Notes under the pieces: generated by a model | Databases searched by the model: none | Seen by the model: only the letters and a program-made list of their open reading frames with translations | What the model was told of the DNA's origin: nothing | Position numbers and translations under genes: made by a program | Part shown: positions 8,840 to 16,757 of the stretch, piece after piece | Layout of the letters: every line of letters starts with the position of its first letter | Numbering within the stretch: position 1 is the first letter of the stretch | Assembly: GCF_007923445.1 (NCBI RefSeq) | Contig: NZ_VOJI01000002.1 | Location: 124,001-188,000 of the forward strand | Source of the DNA: Puniceibacterium confluentis | Lineage (GTDB): Bacteria > Pseudomonadota > Alphaproteobacteria > Rhodobacterales > Rhodobacteraceae | DNA length: 64,000 nt | Direction of reading: 5' to 3'

Positions 8840-9757
8840 TCATCGTCCCGTCTCTTCGCGGTACATCGACCAGAGGAAGTAGGCGATGAAGACCAGCATG
8901 ATCAGGAACAGCACCACGGCGATGGCGGCGCCATAGCCCATGCGGAAGCCGTATTCCGACAGGGCTTTTTCGAACATGTAGAACGAGAGCACCCGGCTGG
9001 ATCCGAACGGGCCGCCATTGGTCATGATCGAGATCAGGTCAAAGCTGCGCAGGGCGCCGATGATCGTCACGACGAAGGCGATGAAGGTCGCGGGACGCAG
9101 TTGCGGGATGATCACGAACCACAGCATCCGCCAGCTGCGGGCTCCGTCCAGGCGCGCCGCCTCGACCTGTTCGGGATCGACGGCGTTCAGGCCGGTGAGG
9201 TACAGGATCATGCAATAGGCGGTCTGCGGCCACAGGCCGGCGGCGATGATGCCGTAGGTCACCAGTGTCGGATCTCCCAGCACATTGATCGGTCCCAGAC
9301 CGACCCAGCCCAGCAGGATGTTCAGCAGTCCGAAGGTCGGATCGTAAAACCAGGTGAACACCAGGCCCACGACGACCTGAGAAATCACGAAGGGAAAGAA
9401 GAACAGCGATTTGTAGAGCCGGATGCCGGTCACCGTCTGGTTCAGGAACAGCGCGATGAACAGCCCCCCGGGGATTGCCAGAAGGTAGAGGACCAGCCAT
9501 TTGAAGTTGTTCCACAGAGAGGTTTCAAACGCCCGGTCGCTGCCCAGATCGCGGTAGTTCTTCAGGCCGACATATTCCGGCGCCCCCAGCCCGTCCCATT
9601 TGTAGAGTGACAGGTTGAAGCTCTGGAACACCGGAAAGATCACGTAGAACAGAAAGAACAGCAGTCCCGGGGCAAGGAACAGCCAGGGCGCGATCGCCTG
9701 GGCATTGCGTCTGCGCGGCAGAGGCGCCGAGGTTGTGGGAAGGGTCGCATGGGTCAT
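8840..9757 (-). CDS. Carbohydrate ABC transporter permease, MalF type
   Basis: First inner-membrane permease of the CUT1 sugar importer, 305 residues. After a short charged N-terminus come APWLFLAPGLLFFLFYVIFP and five further hydrophobic spans; the EAA loop reads EQVEAARLDGARSWRMLWFV. A longer frame exists, but the ATG at 9757 is preferred: it has an AGGACT Shine-Dalgarno-like sequence upstream and drops a proline-rich leader. It is separated from the MalG gene by 128 bp, longer than other gaps in the operon. Confidence 0.92.
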   Translation of the reverse strand: MTHATLPTTSAPLPRRRNAQAIAPWLFLAPGLLFFLFYVIFPVFQSFNLSLYKWDGLGAPEYVGLKNYRDLGSDRAFETSLWNNFKWLVLYLLAIPGGLFIALFLNQTVTGIRLYKSLFFFPFVISQVVVGLVFTWFYDPTFGLLNILLGWVGLGPINVLGDPTLVTYGIIAAGLWPQTAYCMILYLTGLNAVDPEQVEAARLDGARSWRMLWFVIIPQLRPATFIAFVVTIIGALRSFDLISIMTNGGPFGSSRVLSFYMFEKALSEYGFRMGYGAAIAVVLFLIMLVFIAYFLWSMYREETGR

Positions 9758-9873
9758 GGCTGGAGTCCTGTGACGGAGTCGGGGTCCGGGCAGCGGCGGT
9801 CCGGCGGGCAATACCCGCCCGGACACATCCGGCCCGGACGCGCCGCAGGGCGGGGGTGCCCCGCCCCACCTGA

Positions 9874-11136
9874 TCAGTAGATGCTGGAGCGCGCGCTTTC
9901 GAGCCGCTGCAGGATGTCCTCGAGGTTGTCCGGGATCACCATGAACTCCTGAAAGCCTTCCATCGCCACCGCGGCCATTTCCGCCGGGGCATCGCGGTCG
10001 AAGAACTGCGCCACGCCGCCCGGGCTGTTGGACGAGAGCATTTCGAAGCCCTGCTTGAGGAACTTGTCGTCATCCACCGACGACGCCGCATTCACCGGCA
10101 GCTGGCCCAGCGCATCCCCCGCGTTGATGATGGTCTGGTTTTCGGCTGACACCACAAAGCGCAGGAAGGCACGCGCGGCCTCCTTGTTCCTGGCATTGGT
10201 CGGGATGTGGAACGTGTCGGTGGGGGCATCCTCGGCCAGCGCCACGTCGGGGTTGATGCGCACGAACTGGTAGAAATCCAGCTTGTCGTCATCAAGCCCG
10301 GCCTCGCGCAGCGGTGCGACGGCGAAATTGCCCATCAGGTAGGCCGCGGCATCGCCGTTGACCATGAACGGCAGCGCCTCCTGCCAGGAATAGGACTGGT
10401 GGTTGTCGATGAAGGCGCCCATGTCGATCAGCTCGCGCCAGTTGGCAAAGGTCGCGCGCACTTGGTCCGAGGTCCAGCTTTCCTCGCCATTGGTGAGCGC
10501 CGCGTGGAAGTCGTAGCCGTTGGTGCGCATGTTGAGGTAGTCAAACCAGCCGCCCGCCGTCCACAGGAACTTGGTGCCAATGGTGTAACACTTCACACCA
10601 TTGTCGAGCAGGGTCTGGCAGTTGGCCTTTTCCTCGGCCCAGGTGGCGGGCTCGGTCAGGCCGTACTGATCAAAGATGTCTTTGCGATAGTAAACGCCCC
10701 ACTGGTAGTAGGTATAGGGCACGCCCCACTGCTTGCCATCCAGCGTCATCGCGCCCTTTGTCGAGGCCAGGTTGTCCGCGATTTCAGGCTCGGCCCACAG
10801 GTCCGAGATATCGTCAAACAGGTCCGCGCTCACATAGGGCCGCATGCGGTTTGCCGCGTACCAGTTGGTCACATCCGGCGCGTTGGCGGTGAGGAAGTTG
10901 CGGATCTGCGTCTTGAACGCCTCGCGGTCGATCACCGTCAGCTCGACATTGAGGTCGGGGTGCATTTCGCCAAAGCGGGCCACCATCCCCTCCATGACCG
11001 CGCGCGGCGCCGGGTTGGACATATCCGAAAAGATCACAAGGTCGCCCGACAGGGCATGTGCCTCGGCGAAGGCCATCGGCGCTGTGGCAAAGCCGAGCGC
11101 CAGCGCGGCGGCTGTGGTTCTGAACATGGGTGTCAT
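9874..11136 (-). CDS. Sugar ABC transporter periplasmic binding protein
   Basis: Extracellular solute-binding protein family 1, 420 residues, the affinity component of the galactoside importer. It begins with a Sec signal peptide (MTPMFRTTAAALALGF to AFAEAHA, cleavage near residue 25), then a mature domain starting LSGDLVIFSDMSNPAPRAVM. The ATG at 11136 follows a strong GGGAGGAG ribosome site; an upstream in-frame start is not preferred because it would put 14 extra residues before the signal peptide. It is the first gene of the minus-strand operon and diverges from the IclR regulator. Confidence 0.93.
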   Translation of the reverse strand: MTPMFRTTAAALALGFATAPMAFAEAHALSGDLVIFSDMSNPAPRAVMEGMVARFGEMHPDLNVELTVIDREAFKTQIRNFLTANAPDVTNWYAANRMRPYVSADLFDDISDLWAEPEIADNLASTKGAMTLDGKQWGVPYTYYQWGVYYRKDIFDQYGLTEPATWAEEKANCQTLLDNGVKCYTIGTKFLWTAGGWFDYLNMRTNGYDFHAALTNGEESWTSDQVRATFANWRELIDMGAFIDNHQSYSWQEALPFMVNGDAAAYLMGNFAVAPLREAGLDDDKLDFYQFVRINPDVALAEDAPTDTFHIPTNARNKEAARAFLRFVVSAENQTIINAGDALGQLPVNAASSVDDDKFLKQGFEMLSSNSPGGVAQFFDRDAPAEMAAVAMEGFQEFMVIPDNLEDILQRLESARSSIY

Positions 11137-11171
11137 TGGGTCTCCTCCCCAGAGTTTCCAAAATCGTTTTT

Positions 11172-11210
11172 GTTCCATTTATTGAAACCTTGTTTTGTAT
11201 ATTGAAAACA
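11172..11210. promoter_or_regulatory. Candidate IclR operator in the divergent galactoside promoter
   Basis: Between the binding-protein and IclR genes are two related words: GTTCCATTTATTGAAAC (11172-11188) and TGTTTTGTATATTGAAAACA (11191-11210). The second is an inverted repeat with 6-bp arms, TGTTTT and AAAACA, around 8 bp; the first is the same with one arm mismatch. ATTGAAA recurs exactly 20 bp apart, two helical turns, as expected for a dimer-of-dimers regulator. The seen part is the symmetry; binding by the adjacent IclR protein is inferred. Confidence 0.5.
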
Positions 11211-11231
11211 TAACCCCGACTCGCCTATGCT
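11202..11231 (+). promoter_or_regulatory. Candidate sigma-70 promoter for the IclR-ATPase pair
   Basis: TTGAAA (11202-11207) and TATGCT (11226-11231) are separated by 18 bp, upstream of the IclR start. The -35 element lies inside the palindrome described at 11191-11210, so regulator binding would block it. Prediction from base pattern only. Confidence 0.4.
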
Positions 11232-11275
11232 TGTCAACAGCCGAGTCACCCAGGGCCCGGAAACGGAGGAACGTC

Positions 11276-12094
11276 ATGACAGTGGAAACCGCGCAGACCA
11301 CGGCGGGTGATGGCACGGTCGGCAAGGCGCTCGAAGTGCTGGACCGCGTGGCCTCTTACGGGCGACCGGTGCGGTTCTCCGAACTGCTGGCTGACGCGCC
11401 CTACCCCAAGGCGACGCTCTACCGTTTCCTGCAGACGCTCACCAATCAGCGCATGCTGGCCTATGATCCGGATCGCGGAACCTATGTCCCCGGGATCCGC
11501 CTGGTGCGGCTGGCACATGCCGCCTGGGCGCAGTCCTCGCTGGCGCCGATCGCGCGCACCCATCTGGACCAGCTCAGCGCCAGCGTCGGGGAAACCGTGC
11601 ATCTGGCGCAGTTCGACCATGCCCAGGTGCTGTATGTCGACAAACGCAATGCCCGCCAGCCAGTCGAGATGTTCAGCCAGGCCGGCAAGGTCGGCCCGGC
11701 CTATTGCACCGGCGTCGGCAAGGTGATGCTGGCACATCTGCCGGGCGACGAGCTGGACCGCGCGCTTAAGCAGCAGTCCTGGCACCGGTTTACCGAACAC
11801 ACCTTCTGTGACGCCGAAACGCTGCGGGTTGAGCTGACGGCGATCCGCGCCCGCGGCTATGGCTTTGACAACGAGGAACACGAGCCGGGAATCATCTGTG
11901 TCGCCGTGCCTGTCCTGACCGCAGGCGGGCGGGTGCTGGGCGCCCTGTCGGTCACCTCGACCACGGCACGCACCGACATTGCCCGGCTGGGCGAACTGGC
12001 GCCACAGCTGACGACAACGGCCCGGAACATCGCGCAGGAGGCGCAGACCTGGGCCTTTCCGCAATCCGACACACGACATCAGGGAGGAGCCTGA
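11276..12094 (+). CDS. IclR-family transcriptional regulator of the galactoside operon
   Basis: A 272-residue regulator with an N-terminal winged helix-turn-helix (TVGKALEVLDRVASYGRPV through YPKATLYRFLQTL, about residues 15-70) and a C-terminal IclR effector domain containing GPAYCTGVGKVMLAHL and the EHEPGIICVAVPV strand. The ATG at 11276 is selected because it follows CGGAGGAACGTC; the open frame extends 27 codons further upstream into the operator region. It faces the galactoside operon and is co-transcribed with the ATPase gene, 3 bp downstream. It probably senses a galactose-derived metabolite. Confidence 0.9.
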   Translation: MTVETAQTTAGDGTVGKALEVLDRVASYGRPVRFSELLADAPYPKATLYRFLQTLTNQRMLAYDPDRGTYVPGIRLVRLAHAAWAQSSLAPIARTHLDQLSASVGETVHLAQFDHAQVLYVDKRNARQPVEMFSQAGKVGPAYCTGVGKVMLAHLPGDELDRALKQQSWHRFTEHTFCDAETLRVELTAIRARGYGFDNEEHEPGIICVAVPVLTAGGRVLGALSVTSTTARTDIARLGELAPQLTTTARNIAQEAQTWAFPQSDTRHQGGA

Positions 12095-12097
12095 AAC

Positions 12098-13150
12098 ATG
12101 TCTCAAGTGACACTGAGCGGCGCGACCAAGCGCTATGGCGAAGTTGAGGTGATCCACGGCATCGACCTCGCCATCGACGACGGAGAATTCTGCGTCTTCG
12201 TCGGCCCGTCGGGCTGCGGCAAGTCGACCTTGCTGCGCATGGTCGCCGGTCTCGAAGAGACAACCGCCGGCCGGATCGCCATCGGCGCCCGTGATGTGAC
12301 CCGGCTGGATCCGGCAGAGCGCGGCGTGGCGATGGTGTTCCAGACCTACGCGCTCTATCCGCACATGACGGTCGAAGAGAACATGGGCTTCGGGCTCAGG
12401 ATGAACAAACACCCCAAGGCCGAGATCCGCGAAAAGGTGGCCGAGGCCAGCCGTATCCTCAAGCTGGATCCCTACCTCAACCGCAAGCCCGCCGCGTTGT
12501 CCGGTGGCCAGCGCCAGCGCGTCAGCATCGGGCGGGCCATCGTGCGCGGCCCCGAGGTGTTCCTGTTCGACGAGCCGCTGTCGAACCTCGACGCCGAGTT
12601 GCGGGTGGAAATGCGGGTCGAGATCGCGCGTCTGCACAAGGAAATCGGCGCCACCATGATCTATGTGACGCACGATCAGGTCGAAGCGATGACCCTGGCG
12701 GACAAGATCGTGGTGCTGCGCGGCGGCCATATCGAACAGGTCGGCGCGCCGATGGATCTTTACCGCGATCCCGACAACCGGTTCGTCGCCGGGTTCATCG
12801 GCTCACCGGCGATGAATTTCCTGTCCGGAACGGTGACGTCCGCAGGGGTCAGCCTGCCCGGCCTGGATCTGACCCTGCCCGCGCCCGCCTCGGCCCGCAG
12901 CGGCCAGCAGATCGAGGTCGGCCTGCGCCCCGAACATCTTTCGGTGTCCCGGGATGGGCCGCTGACGGTGGACCTGACAGAGAGCCTGGGCGGTGTGTCC
13001 TATGCCCATCTTCTGACGCCGGGCGGCGAAAAGCTTCTTGTCGAGGAACGGGGCGACACCCGGTCGCGGACAGGTGACAGCCTTGGGGTGACGGTGGACC
13101 CCGGCAAGGTGCTGTTTTTCGACGCCAACAGCGGCAAGCGCCTGCGCTGA
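12098..13150 (+). CDS. ugpC: Sugar ABC transporter ATPase, UgpC/MsmK type
   Basis: ATPase that energises a CUT1 sugar importer, 350 residues. Walker A GPSGCGKST (36-44), Q-loop VFQTYALYPHMTVEENM, signature LSGGQRQR (134-141), Walker B VFLFDEP (154-160) and switch His in THDQVEAM are intact, followed by a C-terminal OB-like regulatory domain (ending with GLRPEHLS and FFDANSGKRLR). It sits with the IclR gene on the strand opposite to the binding protein and permeases, an unusual split for a single importer. A GGAGGAG site precedes the ATG. Confidence 0.93.
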   Translation: MSQVTLSGATKRYGEVEVIHGIDLAIDDGEFCVFVGPSGCGKSTLLRMVAGLEETTAGRIAIGARDVTRLDPAERGVAMVFQTYALYPHMTVEENMGFGLRMNKHPKAEIREKVAEASRILKLDPYLNRKPAALSGGQRQRVSIGRAIVRGPEVFLFDEPLSNLDAELRVEMRVEIARLHKEIGATMIYVTHDQVEAMTLADKIVVLRGGHIEQVGAPMDLYRDPDNRFVAGFIGSPAMNFLSGTVTSAGVSLPGLDLTLPAPASARSGQQIEVGLRPEHLSVSRDGPLTVDLTESLGGVSYAHLLTPGGEKLLVEERGDTRSRTGDSLGVTVDPGKVLFFDANSGKRLR

Positions 13151-13157
13151 CCCTCCG

Positions 13158-13190
13158 GCCGCCGCCCGGCAGCGCGGCGGCCGTTTCTCG
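13158..13190 (+). terminator. Intrinsic terminator after the ATPase gene
   Basis: A perfect 10-bp stem, CGGCCGCCGC (13158-13167) with GCGGCGGCCG (13176-13185), closes an 8-nt loop and is followed by TTTCT, starting 8 nt after the ATPase stop codon. This is a good Rho-independent terminator. Confidence 0.8.
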
Positions 13191-13470
13191 GCGCCCCTGA
13201 GCGACACCACGGGCTCCGGCCCGGCACCCGCCCTTTTCCGGGGGCTATCCAGTCAGGTATTCCAAGCACATAGAACCGCAATCGCCCTGGTCCAAGCTGT
13301 CCTGTTTCCCGGCAGGCGCAAGGCCTTGCCAAGGGTCCGGTTCGGCATGGCCCGAAGATGCTTCACATCGGTGTTTCACATCGGGCGGAATGGCAGCCGG
13401 GTCCCTGGTGCGCCCACGACCCGAGACCGCGGCTGTCCCCGTCGGCGGCACCGGGCCGTTGCCGCGATGC
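13191..13470. other. Intergenic region with a short tandem repeat
   Basis: About 280 bp between the terminator and the 3' end of the transglutaminase gene. I see no convincing gene. The word TTCACATCGG occurs twice in a row (13362-13371 and 13375-13384, period 13 bp). Nothing else is recognisable. Confidence 0.5.
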
Positions 13471-14352
13471 TCACTCCGCCAGAGGCACCATGTCCACGGC
13501 ATGGCGGCTTTTCTGCCCGCCGGACGAGCGCACCGCCCCCTTGAGCGGTGCCACGTCGGAGTAATCCCGGCCGACGGCCACGCTCACGTGGTCAGCGCCG
13601 ACCATCAGGTCGTTGGTCGGGTCATACTCGACCCAGCCCAGTTCCGCGCCGCACCAGACCCGGACCCAGGCGTGCATCGCATCCGCCCCTTCCAGCCGGG
13701 GTTGCCCCCGGGGCGGCTCGGTGCGCAGGAAACCACTGACATAGCCCGCCGGGATGCCATGCGCCCGCAGCCCGGCGATCATGATATGACTGAAGTCCTG
13801 GCAGACACCATGACGGTTGCGAAACGAGTCCGACGGCGCCGTGTTCACATCCGTCGCCTCGGCATCAAAGCGCATCTCCCGGTGCAGTGCGCGCCCGACG
13901 TCGCACATCGCCGCCAGCACGGTGCCGCCCTCGCGCAGAATGCTGCCGACGAACCGGGTGATCGAAGCGTCGAAACTCACCCGGGGGGACGGCGCGAGAT
14001 AGTGGTGCGGGCTGTCGGGCGCAAGTCCGGGCATGGCGGCCAGTTCCTCGGCCAGACGCCGCCGGTTCGGCGACAGGTCCAGCTGGGGGGGCCGCGCCAT
14101 CCGCTCGACCCGGGATTTCAAATGCACGGTCAGCCGGGTCAGCGGTTGCTGAAACCCGATTTCGGTGATGGCGTTGCCAAAGAAATCGGTCCAGTCGGCC
14201 CGCTCCTGCGGCCGCGGCTCAAAACTCACCTCGCCGGACAGCCGCCGCTGTTCGTTGGGGCGGTTCAGCGGCAGCACCCGCAGCACGTTGCGCGCCTGCA
14301 CCGAGGGGGCGGCATAGGTGTAGCTGATCGAAAGGCTTATGTCATACAACAT
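13471..14352 (-). CDS. Transglutaminase-like cysteine peptidase/amidase, small form
   Basis: A 293-residue protein with the bacterial transglutaminase-like N-terminal beta domain (residues 1-85, begins MLYDISLSISYTYAAPS) and a catalytic domain with the triad Cys184 (HGVCQDFSH), His227 (DAMHAWV) and Asp244 (EYDPTND). Such proteins cleave or form amide bonds in peptides. It is the last gene of a three-gene operon with ATP-grasp and DUF2126 proteins, 4 bp after its upstream neighbour. Families of this cluster have been predicted to make and process short peptides or peptide tags; no substrate is known to me. Confidence 0.85.
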   Translation of the reverse strand: MLYDISLSISYTYAAPSVQARNVLRVLPLNRPNEQRRLSGEVSFEPRPQERADWTDFFGNAITEIGFQQPLTRLTVHLKSRVERMARPPQLDLSPNRRRLAEELAAMPGLAPDSPHHYLAPSPRVSFDASITRFVGSILREGGTVLAAMCDVGRALHREMRFDAEATDVNTAPSDSFRNRHGVCQDFSHIMIAGLRAHGIPAGYVSGFLRTEPPRGQPRLEGADAMHAWVRVWCGAELGWVEYDPTNDLMVGADHVSVAVGRDYSDVAPLKGAVRSSGGQKSRHAVDMVPLAE

Positions 14353-14356
14353 GGCG

Positions 14357-16753
14357 TCACGTCAGATAGGTCCGGGTCAGAAGGTCCGAGATCCGCCCAA
14401 GCGAACGGGCTGTCGCATTCAGCCGGTCGGTGTCCAGCCGCGCCGGATCGGCGACGGAAAGACGGGTTTCGATCCGCAGGATCGCGCGGGCCAGTTCCGA
14501 CAGCTCGCCGTTGACTTCGGCCCCGGGCAGTTCGGCGACCAGGCGCCGGACCGAACTGACCTGATAGCGTACCGACCGGGGGTTGCGGTGGTCCAGCGCC
14601 AGCAAGTCGATGACGGTGTTGCGGTTGGTCTCGATCAGATAGCGGCGGCGGTGCGTCATCACCGAATCCCCGACCTCGATCGCAATGTCAAAACTGCCTT
14701 CCGGCGCGGTGGGTGCGGCAAAATCCGCCAGCATCCAGGCCATGGCCTGCGCCCGTTCCAGCGCCCGCCCGATGCTCAGAAACCGCCAGCCGACAAACCG
14801 GTACATGTTGTCATGCACCAGACCGCCGAAGCCGGCCGTACCGCGCAGCATGAAGCTCATCGCCCGCGCCGCCTCGTCGCCGGCCATCGGCACCCGGGCG
14901 CCGGCGATATCCGCCTCGAGCGAACGCAGCGCCAGCCAGCCGTCAATCGAGAACCGGTCGCGCACCTTGGCGGCGCAGCGGATGGCGCTGCGCAGCTGCT
15001 CGAGGATCTCGCCCGGGACCGGCTGGTCCAGACTGATCCCGGTGCGTTTCAGATAGCTGGCGATGCGCGCCACACGCGGATCATCGGGCACCCCGGTTTC
15101 GGCCAGCCGCATGTGGTACGAGCGCACCAGACGGATCAGCCCTTCGGCGCGCTCCACATAACGCCCCATCCAGTACAGGTTGTCGGCCGCCCGGCTGGGC
15201 AGCAGGCTCGGGGTGGCACGCTGGAACTGCCGGTCGACAGTGGAAAACCGGTCTGCCGGCACAGCGCGGTCCGAGACGATCCAGACATCGGCCACCGAGC
15301 CGCCGCGCCGCAGGGCCAGCGCCGTGGCGTCCCCACTGGGGCCGATGCGGGCGTAGCCTCCCGGCATGACCGACCAGCCCTGCGCGGTGCGCGCCGCAAA
15401 CACCCGCAGCATCACCGGTCGCGGCACCAGCTGGCCATGCTCGTACACCGGTGTTGTCGACAGGCTCACCGCCTCCTGCCCGACCAGCCCGCCGCCCTGC
15501 GCCGCCAGTTGTTCAGAGATATCGGCAAACCGCCCGTCCGGAAACCGGCCGGCGATGATGGTGCGGTCTTCGACCTCGAACGGCAGGTCCTGTGCCAATG
15601 CATTGCCGATGGTCATGCGGTGCGATTGTGCCTGCACATAGGCGCGCTCCTTCGGCGCACCGCACCACCAGGTGGCGATGTTGGGAATCGCGAGCGGCTG
15701 GCCCAGAAGTTCCCGCGCGATCCGCGGCAGGAATGCCAGAAACGCCCGCGTCTGCAACACGCCGGTGCCCAGCGCATTGACCGTCGACAAATGGCCCGAG
15801 CGGATCGAGTTCACCAGCCCGGGTGTGCCGATCTGGCTCTTGTCGTTCAGTTCCAGCGGATCGACAAACGCCGCGTCCATCCGCCGCCAGAGCACGGACA
15901 CCGGTTTGTTGCCCGCCACCGTGCGCACCATGGTGCGCCCCTGCTCGACCACCAGATCCTCGCCCTCTAGCAGCATCATCCCGAGAAACCGGGCGATATA
16001 GGCATGTTCGAAATAGGTCTCGGTGCCGATGCCGGCAGTCAGGATTGCGGCACGGCTTTCGGGTTGCGAGTCAAACCCCTGCAACACCTCGCGGAATTCA
16101 CGAAAGAATTCCGACAACCGGTGGATGGTGCCATGCGGAAACGGATCCGAAAAGGCGCGCATCGTCGCCACCCGGTTTTCCAGCGCGAACCCCGCCCCCG
16201 ACGGTGCTTCGGTCCGGTCCCCGAGAACAAACCACGACCCATCCGGGTTGCGGCCCAGTTCAAAGGCGACAAAGTTCAGGAAATGCCCCGAAGGCGGGTT
16301 GATGCCGACCATCGGGCGCAGCCAGGCCGGGTTGCCCGCCACCAGTTCGGTGGGCAACATGCCGCGCCGGACCAGATCGCCGGGGCCATAAAGATCCGCA
16401 ACCACCCGTTCCAGCAGATCCGCCCGTTGCCGCAGCCCGGCGCTGATCTGTTTCCATTCGGCTTCGGCCAGCAGCACCGGAACATGGCTCAGCGGCCAGT
16501 CCCGTTCGGTCGAGCCTTCCTCGCGGTAGTGACGAAAGAACACGCCGGCGTCGCGCAGATACCGGTCGCCCCGGTTGAACCGGCGGGCAATGTCTTCGGC
16601 CGAGAGCCGGGCAAAGCGCTGGAGGAAGGGGCGCCAGACCGGGCGCGGCTGCCCGTCCGCGCCGATCATCTCGTCCGAGACGCCGGGTGGCACGCGATAC
16701 CCGCGGATCAGCGCGGCGACAGGGTCGTGTTCGCTTGCCACACCGACGGTCAC
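14357..16753 (-). CDS. Circularly permuted ATP-grasp (DUF404/407) fused to alpha-E (DUF403) domain
   Basis: A 798-residue two-domain fusion. Residues about 1-480 are a circularly permuted type 2 ATP-grasp domain (ERDWPLSHVPVLL, VGINPPSGHFLNFVAFELGR, LGDRTEAPSGAGFALENR, NPVSVLW-like strand NKPVSVLWRRMDAAFVDP, and TVNALGTGVLQTRAF). Residues about 510-798 are the all-helical alpha-E domain (SRAADNLYWMGRYVERAEGL). ATP-grasp enzymes join carboxylates to amines. In many genomes these domains are two adjacent genes, so the fusion itself links them functionally. The start is GTG, 4 bp after the upstream stop. No characterised substrate; probably a peptide or amide ligase. Confidence 0.85.
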   Translation of the reverse strand: MTVGVASEHDPVAALIRGYRVPPGVSDEMIGADGQPRPVWRPFLQRFARLSAEDIARRFNRGDRYLRDAGVFFRHYREEGSTERDWPLSHVPVLLAEAEWKQISAGLRQRADLLERVVADLYGPGDLVRRGMLPTELVAGNPAWLRPMVGINPPSGHFLNFVAFELGRNPDGSWFVLGDRTEAPSGAGFALENRVATMRAFSDPFPHGTIHRLSEFFREFREVLQGFDSQPESRAAILTAGIGTETYFEHAYIARFLGMMLLEGEDLVVEQGRTMVRTVAGNKPVSVLWRRMDAAFVDPLELNDKSQIGTPGLVNSIRSGHLSTVNALGTGVLQTRAFLAFLPRIARELLGQPLAIPNIATWWCGAPKERAYVQAQSHRMTIGNALAQDLPFEVEDRTIIAGRFPDGRFADISEQLAAQGGGLVGQEAVSLSTTPVYEHGQLVPRPVMLRVFAARTAQGWSVMPGGYARIGPSGDATALALRRGGSVADVWIVSDRAVPADRFSTVDRQFQRATPSLLPSRAADNLYWMGRYVERAEGLIRLVRSYHMRLAETGVPDDPRVARIASYLKRTGISLDQPVPGEILEQLRSAIRCAAKVRDRFSIDGWLALRSLEADIAGARVPMAGDEAARAMSFMLRGTAGFGGLVHDNMYRFVGWRFLSIGRALERAQAMAWMLADFAAPTAPEGSFDIAIEVGDSVMTHRRRYLIETNRNTVIDLLALDHRNPRSVRYQVSSVRRLVAELPGAEVNGELSELARAILRIETRLSVADPARLDTDRLNATARSLGRISDLLTRTYLT

Positions 16754-16757
16754 CGGT

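Noticed and set aside
13191-13470. Short open frames in the gap before the transglutaminase gene
   Set aside because: They lack ribosome sites and protein-like composition and mostly extend into the neighbouring genes in other frames.
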